In this document: positions 17,059 through 24,726 of the stretch, in pieces | Layout: every line of letters begins with the position of its first letter | Position numbering within the stretch: position 1 is the stretch's first letter | Assembly: GCF_013359775.1 (NCBI RefSeq) | Contig: NZ_JABMCI010000070.1 | Span: 124,001-188,000 of the forward strand | DNA: 64,000 nucleotides | Direction of reading: 5' to 3' | DNA from: Cellulomonas humilata | GTDB taxonomy: Bacteria > Actinomycetota > Actinomycetes > Actinomycetales > Cellulomonadaceae | Made by a program: the position numbers and the translations under genes | Notes under the pieces: generated by a model | Told to the model about the DNA's origin: nothing | The model's database searches: none | What the model saw: only the letters and a program-made list of their open reading frames with translations

Positions 17059-17562
17059 TCAGTGACCCGCGGCGTCGAACGCGGGCGCGAACCGCAGCTC
17101 GCCACGAGGCGTGGGGCCCGAGAAGGTGATGTGCTGGACGGCGGCCCGGTCTAGTCCCAGGTGCGACAGCGGGCCGTTGCCCGTGAAGCCCAGTCGGCCG
17201 TAGATGTTCGGATCACCGATCAGCGCGCAGCCGCGCGCCTCGCGGTCCCGCAACCGGCGCAGACCCTCAGCCACGAGTGCCCGACCGACGCCCCGCCGTT
17301 GCCGGTCGAGCCGGACGCAGATCGGCCCGAGCCCGAACCAGCCGTCGTGCGCCCCGTCGATCGTCACGGGCGAGAACGCGACGTGCCCGATGACGTCGCC
17401 GTCGTCCTCGGCCACGAGCGAGAGCGTCAGGTCACCGGACGCCCGAAGCGACCGGATGATCGGTGCCTCGGAACCGTCGCTGAACGACTGCGGCTCGAAG
17501 GCGGCGATGGTCAGCCGATCGATGGCGTCGACATCGTCGGGGCGTTCGGGTCGGATCAGCAC
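17059..17562 (-). CDS. GNAT family N-acetyltransferase (YhbS-like)
   Basis: 167 residues from GTG 17562. The YhbS-type layout is clear: MLIRPERPDDVDAIDRLTIA, GHVAFSPVTIDGAHDGWFGL, the acetyl-CoA site VRLDRQRRGVGRALVAEGLR, then ALIGDPNIYGRLGF. Substrates of this group are largely unknown. The start is 10 nt after the stop of the repeat-containing membrane protein, so the two share an operon. Confidence 0.8.
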   Translation of the reverse strand: MLIRPERPDDVDAIDRLTIAAFEPQSFSDGSEAPIIRSLRASGDLTLSLVAEDDGDVIGHVAFSPVTIDGAHDGWFGLGPICVRLDRQRRGVGRALVAEGLRRLRDREARGCALIGDPNIYGRLGFTGNGPLSHLGLDRAAVQHITFSGPTPRGELRFAPAFDAAGH

Positions 17563-17572
17563 CGTCGTCGGG

Positions 17573-18160
17573 TCAGGAGGCCGGCGTACCGCTCGGGCCG
17601 ATCGGGAGGGGCTGGCCGGCGCGGAGCATCTGCCCGGCGGTGGCCTTGGCGTCGATGACGTCTACATTCCACAGCGCCGCGAGCGCGGTGCCGTCGTCGC
17701 CCGTGTAGCCCGCGTCCCAGAAAGCGGTCAGCTCCAGCATCGTGATGGTGTCGGGATCCGTCAGGTCGAGCGACGAGCCCGGCGCGATCGGCACGGGCTG
17801 CCCGTCGAGCAGCAGCTGCCCCGCCCGCCCCTTCGCCTCGGCGAGGTCGACGTGCCAGAGATCGGCGAGCGCGCTCGCGTCCTCCATGTAGTAGCCCGCA
17901 TCCCAGAACGCGTCGGCCCGCTCCTGCGTGTACTCGTCCGCCCCCGCGACGACCTCAGCCGCCGTCGGGTCGTCTGTCGCCAGGGCCGCGTCGTCCATCG
18001 GTGCCAGAGGCGCAGCGTCACCCGCCGTGACCTCAGCGGCCGGTCGGTCAGCGGTCGCGAGCGCGTAGGCGACCCCGACCGCCCCGACCGTGAGCGTCAC
18101 CGCGACGACTCCGACGGCGGCCGTGCGACGGGGGGAGCCGGTGCTCGTCTGTGGCTTCAT
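17573..18160 (-). CDS. Membrane-anchored protein with two tandem 45-residue repeats
   Basis: 195 residues from ATG 18160, with GGAGG 5 nt upstream. One N-terminal helix (AAVGVVAVTLTVGAVGVAYA) acts as signal or anchor. The exported part consists of two related units: FWDAGYYMEDASALADLWHV to GQPVPIAPG, and FWDAGYTGDDGTALAALWNV to GQPLPIGPS. Each unit has the order FWDAGY, LADLW, a helix KxxAGQxLxxGQPxPI. No enzyme motif is seen. The repeats could be a small peptide- or wall-binding module. The YhbS-like gene follows 10 nt downstream. Confidence 0.6.
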   Translation of the reverse strand: MKPQTSTGSPRRTAAVGVVAVTLTVGAVGVAYALATADRPAAEVTAGDAAPLAPMDDAALATDDPTAAEVVAGADEYTQERADAFWDAGYYMEDASALADLWHVDLAEAKGRAGQLLLDGQPVPIAPGSSLDLTDPDTITMLELTAFWDAGYTGDDGTALAALWNVDVIDAKATAGQMLRAGQPLPIGPSGTPAS

Positions 18161-18362
18161 CGGTCCTCCATGGAGATCGTGGGTGTCGAAGCCTCTCGAC
18201 CGTGTCCCGGAGCCGGACGTCGAGTGCCGCGTGACGCTGTCCACCGAAGTCAGGTGCGGCCGGCCCCGCGCTCGCCACCCTAGAACGCGGGCGATCCCGA
18301 CACGCGGGAAACGGGGACGGGCATGTCGACCGCCGTTCCCGCCGCTCGCGCGGGGGGGGGGC

Positions 18363-18953
18363 TTAGTGGGAGCGCACGACGGCGTAGTCGAGCACCAGCA
18401 CGCCGGTGCTCGTTGGCGTGCAACCCTCCAGTCGCAGGCGGGTCGGCTGGTTGGCTTCCCGGAACAGGCGTTTGCCAGTGCCGAGGACGAGCGGGTGCAC
18501 GAACAGGCGATACCGGTCGACCAAGTCGTGGGCGACGAGCCCCTCCACGAGCACTCCACTGCCCAGGACTGCGATCGTGCCCGAGCCGTGCGACTTCAGG
18601 TCGGTGACGGCGTCGGCGAGCTCTCCGTCCAGAACGTGGGCCTGGCGCCAGTGGAGCTCGAAGGGTGTCCGGGTCGCGACGTACTTGTCGGTGGCGTTCA
18701 GGTGCCTGGCCATCAGGTTCGTGTCCGGCTGGGACGGCCAGTACTCAGCCATCTTCTCGTAGGTGCGCCGCCCGAACAGGTACGCCGTAGTGCCATGCAA
18801 GCCCTCGGCCGCAGCAGCTGCCTGCACCTCGTCGCCGTAGGGCGCGGCCCACCCGCCGTGCTCAAAGCCGCCGTCGCGGTCCTCGTCGGGAGAACCCAGC
18901 CCCTGCATGACCCCGTCGAGGGTGGTGAACTCGATGACAACCAGATCTCGCAT
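18363..18953 (-). CDS. Dihydrofolate reductase family protein (RibD C-terminal fold)
   Basis: 196 residues. The DHFR/RibD-C signature is visible: VVIEFTTLDGVMQGLGSPDE at the N-terminus, YLFGRRTYEKMAEYW, the NADPH-binding GTIAVLGSGVLVEGL and the C-terminal HPLVLGTGKRLF. This class is found widely in actinobacteria as NADPH-dependent reductases of unknown substrate. A second member is at 26996. A run of ten G residues lies immediately downstream at 18352-18361. Confidence 0.8.
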   Translation of the reverse strand: MRDLVVIEFTTLDGVMQGLGSPDEDRDGGFEHGGWAAPYGDEVQAAAAAEGLHGTTAYLFGRRTYEKMAEYWPSQPDTNLMARHLNATDKYVATRTPFELHWRQAHVLDGELADAVTDLKSHGSGTIAVLGSGVLVEGLVAHDLVDRYRLFVHPLVLGTGKRLFREANQPTRLRLEGCTPTSTGVLVLDYAVVRSH

Positions 18954-19202
18954 CGCACACGCCGCCTCCCGGACCCAGCCCCGTGCCGGGTTCCGTCACC
19001 AGCTACACGAACCGTGGACGCCGAGATCGACTGCAGTCGTGCCCGGATGTGTGACGACAACGAACTCGTCTCCGGCGGGCTGTCCGCCGCGAAGGGCTGG
19101 TGCATCAACGGCGCGGACGGGTGAAGGGTTCCCCGCGAGGCGATCCGTGGAACGTCTGGTGGGACTGAGCCGCGGGACGGTCGCGCTGCCCGCGCGCAGC
19201 GG

Positions 19203-19841
19203 CTACGGGATGTCGACCTGTGGCGGTGGCGGCGAGGAGACCTCGTCCGCCGTCTCCCCCGACAGCTCGCCGCGCCTGCGTCTCCGGCGGAACCGGATCC
19301 ACACGAGGACGAGCCCGACCAGCGCGACCAGGACCAGCAGGGGCGCCAGGATCGCCGCGAACGACAGCCCGACGCTGGTCACGTCCTCGACGGTGCTCAC
19401 CACGGGTGCCCCGGCGCCGAGGGTCGTGACATTGACGACGGGCCGCACGGTGGCCTTCGCGCCGTGCACGACGAGGGCCAGGACGATCCCGATGACGATC
19501 GGGACCCACTGGCCGGACTCGACGAACGCTTGGGGATCCGTGACGACGGCGGTCTGCGAGCTCGAGCCCGCACCGAACGCGATGCCACCCGCGACGGGCC
19601 GCACGACGGTCTGCACGATGTCGTTGACGCTGTCGACGCCGGGGATCTTGTCGGCGACGACCTCGAGCGCCAGGAGCACGGCCAGCACGGCCAGGACCCA
19701 GCCGTTCGTGAGCCACTCCCACCCGGCGGGCGTGTCCATGAGGTCCGTCCACCGCGCGAGCGCGCCGATGACCAGCAGCGGGATGTACGCGTTGAGACCG
19801 GCCGCGGTGGCCAGTCCCGTGCCGGTGAGCGCCTCGAGCAT
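19203..19841 (-). CDS. DUF4126 family membrane protein
   Basis: 212 residues. It starts with ALTGTGLATAAGLNAYIPLL, the hallmark of DUF4126 proteins, followed by further hydrophobic helices (VLAVLAVLLALEVVADKIPG, IVIGIVLALVVHGAKA, LLVLVALVGLVLVWIRF) and an Arg-rich cytosolic tail. Function is unknown for the family. It lies 40 nt downstream of the ATP-grasp gene on the same strand and may be co-transcribed, though DUF4126 genes also occur alone. Confidence 0.75.
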   Translation of the reverse strand: MLEALTGTGLATAAGLNAYIPLLVIGALARWTDLMDTPAGWEWLTNGWVLAVLAVLLALEVVADKIPGVDSVNDIVQTVVRPVAGGIAFGAGSSSQTAVVTDPQAFVESGQWVPIVIGIVLALVVHGAKATVRPVVNVTTLGAGAPVVSTVEDVTSVGLSFAAILAPLLVLVALVGLVLVWIRFRRRRRRGELSGETADEVSSPPPPQVDIP

Positions 19842-19880
19842 GCGGCCAGCATCCCACTGCGGCCGGGCAGGGTGCGCGCG

Positions 19881-20825
19881 TTACGCGGCCCGCATCAGCC
19901 ACCGGGCGAGCGCGTCGGAGATCGGCAGCCCCGCGGCCGTCTCGTACCAGGAGTAGCCCGGGGACGGGTTGACCTCGAAGCACACGATGCGGCCGTCGTC
20001 CGCGAGCTTCAGGTCGACGCCGGCGAACGGCAGGTCGAGGTCGCGGGCAAGGCCGATGCACCGCTCGGCGACGTCGTCGGGCAGCGCGTACGGCGCGAGC
20101 GTGGCGTCCTCGCCCACCTGGGCGCGGGCGTAGCGGTAGTCGGTCGCGGACGAGTCGACGATCGCGGCGTACACCTCGTCCCCGACCACGTGGACGCGCA
20201 CGTCCCTGCCTCGGACGTTCTCCTGGAACTGCACGGGGCACCAGCGGATCAGCTCCAGCCGCTCGGCCTCACGGTCCAGGTCGACGACGCTGACGATCGA
20301 GCGAACGCCGCTGACCGACTTGTAGATCGCTCCGCGGTGCGCGCGGACGAACGCCCGGGCCTCCTCCGGGTCGTCGGTGACGACCGTCTCGGGGGTGTCG
20401 AACCCGCCCTTCTGCACCAGCTGCGCCTGGTACGGCTTCGACATGTTGGAGGCCATGGCGGACAGCCGGCTCGCGACCCGGCAGCCCAGCGCGTCAGGAG
20501 CGCCCTCGGTGAAGGCCATCAGCGCGTCGAACTCCGCGCGAGCACGCAGCATCGCGGGATCGTCGGCAGGCACGTCCTTGAGCTCGGGGACGAGCTCCGG
20601 CTCGATCGGGCGCACGTAGACGCCGGAGATGTCGCCGACGTCGGTCGTCCGGTCGCCGACCCGGATCGAGCCGCGCAGCTCCCCGCCCGAGAGATGGATG
20701 TCGACGCTCTGCTCCAGGAACTGACGAGGGTGGACCACCACCGGGTCAGCGCCCTGGCGCGCCAGGGCCCCCAGCAGCAGCTCGACCGGACTCTCCGTCG
20801 GCACTCCCCACACCATGACGCTCAT
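19881..20825 (-). CDS. ATP-grasp ligase (MvdC/MvdD-RimK-like peptide ligase)
   Basis: A 314-residue ATP-grasp enzyme of the type that joins carboxylates to amines or hydroxyls through acyl-phosphates. The catalytic set is complete: Lys169 in AIYKSVSGVRSIVS, FQENVRGRDVRVHVVGDEVY (residues 200-219), Asp271 in AGVDLKLADDGRI, and the metal-binding Glu284 and Asn286 of CFEVNPSPGYSWYE. An N-terminal pre-ATP-grasp domain precedes it (residues 1-120). The start overlaps the stop of the upstream gene by 4 nt (ATGA). In known clusters such ligases form ester or amide cross-links in repeat-containing peptides. Here the likely substrate is the Lys/Asp-rich repeat protein two genes upstream (inference). 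Confidence 0.8.
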   Translation of the reverse strand: MSVMVWGVPTESPVELLLGALARQGADPVVVHPRQFLEQSVDIHLSGGELRGSIRVGDRTTDVGDISGVYVRPIEPELVPELKDVPADDPAMLRARAEFDALMAFTEGAPDALGCRVASRLSAMASNMSKPYQAQLVQKGGFDTPETVVTDDPEEARAFVRAHRGAIYKSVSGVRSIVSVVDLDREAERLELIRWCPVQFQENVRGRDVRVHVVGDEVYAAIVDSSATDYRYARAQVGEDATLAPYALPDDVAERCIGLARDLDLPFAGVDLKLADDGRIVCFEVNPSPGYSWYETAAGLPISDALARWLMRAA

Positions 20826-21592
20826 GCCGGCACCTTCTCCACGAGTCCGACCAGCTCCTGGACCAGGGCGTCGCCCGCGACCATCAGGTCGGGCAGCGGG
20901 GTCATCCCGGCGAACCACCACCGGCTCCCCGCGACCACGATGTCGATGCCGATCAGGCCCTCGGCGGCACCCACCGCAGACGCGAAACGCGTGATCGCCG
21001 ACGAGAAGCCTTCGGGCATCCGTGCGCCGGCCCGGTGCTCGACACCGTCGGCACCCACGACCCGGCCGTCGAGGACGACGAGGTGCAGGACGCGGGCGGC
21101 CCCCGCGGCGCCGCGCACCGCGGCCTCGAGGAGCCGGAGCGTGGCAGTGCCCGCTCCGAAGTCGGCGTCCGGCACGTCGAGCCCTGCGCGGTGGGCGACG
21201 ACGGCGGCGCGCAGCGGGTGCGGCGACGGACCGGCGAGGCAGGTGGGTGAGGGGCGGTTGCGCACCGCACCCGGCACGGCCGCGAGCCAGCTCAGCGCGA
21301 ACGCGGTCATCTCCGCCCCCGCGTAGTCACGCTCGCCCGGCTTCGCCCACTGCCACGCGGCGACGGGCGGAGAGAGGAGCCTGTTGACGACGAGGTCGGG
21401 CTGGTCGATCACCCCGGCCTCGCCGAGGTCGACGATCGCCCGCGTGCCGTCGCGGCCGATCCACTGCGTTCGTCGCCGAGCGAACGACAGCAGTCCGGAG
21501 GTGACGAGCATGCAGCTCTGACCGAGGTCGCGGAATCGCGAGTCCAGCCAGAGTGCCGCACTGTCGTCGAGGTCGCACAGAACGACGAACAT
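20822..21592 (-). CDS. Degenerate ATP-grasp-like partner protein
   Basis: 256 residues. Order and spacing parallel the ATP-grasp ligase that follows: an N-terminal pre-ATP-grasp-like part (MFVVLCDLDDSAALW), VVNRLLSPP, then a C-terminal GLIGIDIVVAGSRWWFAGMT. The last segment aligns with the ligase's GVDLKLADDGRIVCFEVNPS, but the metal-binding Glu and Asn are replaced, and no equivalent of the ATP-binding Lys motif is seen. It therefore looks like a catalytically dead paralogue acting as partner or substrate-recognition subunit. It overlaps the ligase by 4 nt and follows the repeat protein after a hairpin. Assignment by pattern only. Confidence 0.55.
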   Translation of the reverse strand: MFVVLCDLDDSAALWLDSRFRDLGQSCMLVTSGLLSFARRRTQWIGRDGTRAIVDLGEAGVIDQPDLVVNRLLSPPVAAWQWAKPGERDYAGAEMTAFALSWLAAVPGAVRNRPSPTCLAGPSPHPLRAAVVAHRAGLDVPDADFGAGTATLRLLEAAVRGAAGAARVLHLVVLDGRVVGADGVEHRAGARMPEGFSSAITRFASAVGAAEGLIGIDIVVAGSRWWFAGMTPLPDLMVAGDALVQELVGLVEKVPA

Positions 21593-21610
21593 GGTGTTCC
21601 CCTCGGTAGG

Positions 21611-21643
21611 GACCCGGCCGGTGAGGTCGTCACCGGCCGGGTC
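21611..21643. promoter_or_regulatory. Perfect 14-bp hairpin between substrate and ligase genes
   Basis: Arms GACCCGGCCGGTGA (21611-21624) and TCACCGGCCGGGTC (21630-21643) enclose a 5-nt loop. It lies in the 60-bp gap between the stop of the trypsin-like repeat protein and the start of the next gene. It has no T-tract on the minus strand. It could act as a partial terminator or an RNA stabiliser, so that the first gene is made in excess over the ligase genes, as in many peptide-modification operons. Confidence 0.6.
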
Positions 21644-21652
21644 GCCGTCTGC

Positions 21653-23050
21653 TCAGCCCAGAAGGTTGTCGAGGTCGGACTTCGCAGTCGCGGCCTCGGT
21701 GACCTGACGCTCGGCCTCGGCACGCAGTGCCGCGATCTCGTCGGTCGAGAGCTCCTCCTCGGCGCTGAACGCGCTGGAGGTCAGGTCAGGGCGCAGCTCG
21801 GGCGAGATGAAGCTCTCGAGCGAGCCCAGCCTGCCCTCGAGCTCGGCAAGGCGGCCGGCAAGACCCCCACCGAAGCCGGGGCCCTCTCCCGGGTCGCCCG
21901 GGTCGAAGGGGATGTCGGGCGACTTGAACACGTCCTTGATGTCCTTGAGCCGCTTCCCGTCGATGATGAGCTCCTTCTTGAGCTCCTTGTCCTTGATGAG
22001 GTCCTTCCTCAGCTCCTTGTCCTTGATGAAGTCCTTGCGGAGCTCCTTGTCCTTGTCCTTGATGAAGTCCTTGTGACCGTCCTTGATGTCCTTGATGATC
22101 GACTTCCCCTTGGGGATGGCGATGTTCAGCTCGGACAGGACGCTCGCGATCGGGTTGCCCACGGTGTTGGTGCCGGATCCCGCGAACAGCAGGGCCACGA
22201 CCGCACCGGTCGAGTCGACGATGACGGACCCGGAGTCGCCGTGGTCGGAGAACAGCGGGTTCTGTGCGGTGTCGGTGGCGATGCTCACCTGGTCGGTGAG
22301 GACGTGGACGCCCAGGCCGTCGCCGTAGTCGACGCTCACCGAGAGCGACAGCCCGTCGACGGAACCGTGGGTCAGACCGGTCGTGCGGCCGCGCTTGCGG
22401 ACCGCCATCCCGAGCGTGGCCGGCTTGGTGCCGTTGACCGTCCCGATGTCGACGATCGTTCCCGCGGTCGTCTCGCCCGGGTCGATCGAGAGGACGGCGC
22501 CGTCCACGTGCGCCGACAGGACGGCCCGCAGGATCGCCCCGAACTCGTCGCCGGGCACCGTGCCCGTGTCGACGCGGCTGGGCTGTACCTGACGGTCGCC
22601 CACGCTCCACCCGCTGTCCACGCACGCCACGTGGAAGTTGGTCACGGCCGCCTTCTGGCCGCTGACGTTGTCCGTGACGATCGCGCCCAGCGTGCCGGCG
22701 AAGACGAAGCCGCCGATCGCCCTGCTCGGGCCGATGCTGATGCCGCCCTGAAGGGTGGCGTAGTGCGTCGTGTCCGCCTGAGCACTGAACTCCATCGGCT
22801 CGCGGACGACCTGCAGCTCGTAGGTGCGCTCCAGCACGTCCGTGACCGCGCCGTCGATCGCCGAAGGAACCATCTGTGCCTTCGGCACGCTGGCCTTCTT
22901 CTTCGCGACGTGGACCCGGATGGCGACCTCGTCGGTCTGGACACCCCCGACGACCTTGTACCCGACATCGATGCCGGTCACCCCGGGCCGTGCGAGGTAC
23001 TCCGCCTCGACGCGCTCCTTGATGGTGACCAGCTCCGCAATGGATGGCAT
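21653..23050 (-). CDS. Trypsin-like serine protease with C-terminal KDKEL repeats
   Basis: 465 residues. Residues 1-80 form a domain found before such proteases (ARPGVTGIDVGYKVVGG, then IDGAVTDVLE). Residues about 95-313 are trypsin-like, with the triad visible as His140 (NFHVAC), Asp183 (HVDGAVL) and Ser273 (GDSGSVIV). Residues 319-373 are an array of 10-residue units, DFIKDKELRK / DLIKDKELKK / ELIIDGKRLK, very rich in Lys, Asp and Glu. A Gly/Pro linker, a short coiled coil (RLAELEGRLGSLESFI) and an acidic tail follow. No signal peptide is seen. It is the first gene of an operon with two ATP-grasp-type genes, so the repeat array may be their substrate. Confidence 0.7.
   Translation of the reverse strand: MPSIAELVTIKERVEAEYLARPGVTGIDVGYKVVGGVQTDEVAIRVHVAKKKASVPKAQMVPSAIDGAVTDVLERTYELQVVREPMEFSAQADTTHYATLQGGISIGPSRAIGGFVFAGTLGAIVTDNVSGQKAAVTNFHVACVDSGWSVGDRQVQPSRVDTGTVPGDEFGAILRAVLSAHVDGAVLSIDPGETTAGTIVDIGTVNGTKPATLGMAVRKRGRTTGLTHGSVDGLSLSVSVDYGDGLGVHVLTDQVSIATDTAQNPLFSDHGDSGSVIVDSTGAVVALLFAGSGTNTVGNPIASVLSELNIAIPKGKSIIKDIKDGHKDFIKDKDKELRKDFIKDKELRKDLIKDKELKKELIIDGKRLKDIKDVFKSPDIPFDPGDPGEGPGFGGGLAGRLAELEGRLGSLESFISPELRPDLTSSAFSAEEELSTDEIAALRAEAERQVTEAATAKSDLDNLLG
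21940..22090 (-). repeat. Tandem 30-bp repeats coding the KDKEL array
   Basis: About 150 bp of imperfect units, on the plus strand built from CTCCTTGTCCTTGATGA and AGTCCTTGCGGAG. They encode three clear and one diverged D(F/L)IKDKEL(R/K)K unit plus flanking KDIKD motifs. One unit carries an extra KD pair. DNA identity between neighbouring units is high, consistent with recent gain or loss of units by slippage. Confidence 0.7.
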
Positions 23051-23181
23051 GGCTTACCCCCTCGTATGCACCACCGTCGGATGAGCAGACACCCACCCAT
23101 GAGACAGGAGCGCACCGTCGAGGGCAGAGATACCTCGCACGACGGCGGGCGCCGTCCCGGCACGGGTGGGACGATGGTGCG

Positions 23182-23403
23182 ATGGCACTCACCTATGACG
23201 AGGCCGTCGCCGTCCAGCGCGAGCACGAGGCGCGGCTCATCGATCTCGCAGGCGTCAACGCGGTCGGCGTCAAGCAGACCGACTCCGGTCTGGTGCTCGA
23301 GGTCACCGTCTCCCCGGACGCCGACCTCCCCGCCGAGCTGGATGCCGACGAGCTCGATGGCCTGCCGCTCAAGGTCGTCCGCGGCGGCTACACGCTCCAG
23401 TGA
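23182..23403 (+). CDS. Stand-alone copy of the protease N-terminal domain
   Basis: 73 residues from ATG 23182. The order of features mirrors residues 1-80 of the divergent protease: a starting helix (AVAVQREHEARLIDLAGVNA), GVK, a strand pair LVLEVTVSPDADLPAEL, then LDGLPLKVV and a final YTLQ, matching YELQ in the protease. The two genes diverge from a 131-bp spacer. The small protein could regulate, chaperone or compete with the protease or its processing. The ribosome site is weak (GGTGGGA). Confidence 0.6.
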   Translation: MALTYDEAVAVQREHEARLIDLAGVNAVGVKQTDSGLVLEVTVSPDADLPAELDADELDGLPLKVVRGGYTLQ

Positions 23404-23415
23404 CGCCGGGTCCGG

Positions 23416-24597
23416 TCACCCGCTGACGATCACCAGCTCGTTACCTTCGGGATCGGCGACCCGCCACCGACCCGCCGACTCGTCCAGCAGCCGGCCACCG
23501 GCGGCGAGGGTCGTGGCGAGGCGCGTCCGCGCGAGGTCCGACGGCACAGCGAGCTCGACGTGGATGCGGTTGCGCTGCCGACGCCGCTCCGTCTCCGACG
23601 TGTCGATCTCCTGGAAGACCAGCACCGGGTTCAACCGCCGTGGGTCGGCGATGTCGCTGGCCCCGGCTCGCCGGTCCGGGTCGTACCCGAGTGCGGCGAG
23701 CCAGAACGCGCGCACCACGGCGACGTCGGCGGCGTCGAGGAACAGCTGAGCGAAGCGCGGCAGCGCCGGATCGGCGGTGGCCCCGATCTCGCGGGCAGCG
23801 GTCTGGAGGTGCTCGGCGAGGTCGGTGAAGTCGACCTCGAGACCGTGGGCGTCAGCCTCCGCCTGGTCCTTCCCGCTGTCGAGGATCACCAGCCCGGGGC
23901 GCAGGTCGACCAGCAGCGGGAAGCCGGCGTCGTCGGCCAGCGCCGCGGCTGCGGCGGCCAGGTCCTGCTGCTGCGTCGGCGACGCGACGCGGTAGCACGC
24001 CATCGCGCTGAACACCGCCTGCCAGTCGGCTGTCCCGATCGCCTCGCTGAGCGCGTCGCCCGGCACGAGGTCGACCTCGTTGCCGTCGGCGTCGGCGTGA
24101 CAGACCCCGAACGCTCCATACGCCTCACCGAGACCCGCCTGCTCGACCGCGGCGGCCGGCCGCACGACGTCGAGGTGGAGGCGGTTGCGTAGCGGCCGTG
24201 GCTCGGTCGACGGCCGGATCCGCAGCTCCGGGTCGCGTCGCAACGGATCGGCGAGACCGCCGTCCTCCCCGGGCGCGTAGTCCAGCGCACGCTGCCAGAA
24301 CGGCGTCACCGCAGACGGGTCCGCGGACTCGAGCACGACGCTCAGGTGCTGGAGCGCGGCAGGGTCCGCGACCAGCCCGAGCTCCCGCGCCGCCGCAGAC
24401 ACCGCCTCGGCGTGCTCGTCCGAGTCGAGGCGCACCCGGACCCCTGTCGCGCGCAGATCGACCACGGCCTCGGCCGACAGCTCCGCGATGCGGCCGGCCA
24501 GCGCGGCCCCCCCGACCAGCGACGGCGCGTCGAACCATGCCGTCGTCACGCCGTCGACCACGCGCCAATCCGTTCCGACCTCTGTCATGCCCGGCAC
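23416..24597 (-). CDS. Duplicated VOC protein with pterin-dehydratase-like modules
   Basis: 393 residues made of two similar halves. Each half begins with a segment resembling pterin-4a-carbinolamine dehydratase (DLRATGVRVRLDSDEHAEAV, then SAAARELGLVADPAA; second half LEVDFTDLAEHLQTAAREIG). Each continues with a glyoxalase/VOC domain (VLESADPSAVTPFWQRALDY, NRLHLDVV, DADGNEVDLVPG; second half FLDAADVAVVRAFWLAALGY, NRIHVELAV, DPEGNELVIVSG). Such VOC proteins bind metals or small ligands; no reaction can be assigned. The GTG start has AAGGGG at a suitable distance. Confidence 0.7.
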   Translation of the reverse strand: MPGMTEVGTDWRVVDGVTTAWFDAPSLVGGAALAGRIAELSAEAVVDLRATGVRVRLDSDEHAEAVSAAARELGLVADPAALQHLSVVLESADPSAVTPFWQRALDYAPGEDGGLADPLRRDPELRIRPSTEPRPLRNRLHLDVVRPAAAVEQAGLGEAYGAFGVCHADADGNEVDLVPGDALSEAIGTADWQAVFSAMACYRVASPTQQQDLAAAAAALADDAGFPLLVDLRPGLVILDSGKDQAEADAHGLEVDFTDLAEHLQTAAREIGATADPALPRFAQLFLDAADVAVVRAFWLAALGYDPDRRAGASDIADPRRLNPVLVFQEIDTSETERRRQRNRIHVELAVPSDLARTRLATTLAAGGRLLDESAGRWRVADPEGNELVIVSG

Positions 24598-24726
24598 AGT
24601 CGAGCCCCTTCCGGATGGTGATCTCTTTCCGGCCGGGGCGTGGATGGACGTCGTCGGCAGTGCCCCGCGCCAGTATCGCGGGTCGGGCGGAGCCGGTCCA
24701 TGGCCAGGTGCCAGTCGCCCGGACGG

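Noticed and set aside
18352..18361. Run of ten G residues
   Set aside because: It lies just outside the stop of the DHFR-like gene and no promoter or frame depends on it; probably a simple homopolymer.
19464..21326. Long plus-strand frame opposite the DUF4126 and ATP-grasp genes
   Set aside because: The minus-strand translations carry clear family motifs; the plus frame is rich in Arg/Asp/His repeats typical of shadow frames in GC-rich DNA.
21940..22090. CRISPR-like array
   Set aside because: The repeats are contiguous without spacers, in frame, and encode the KDKEL peptide units.
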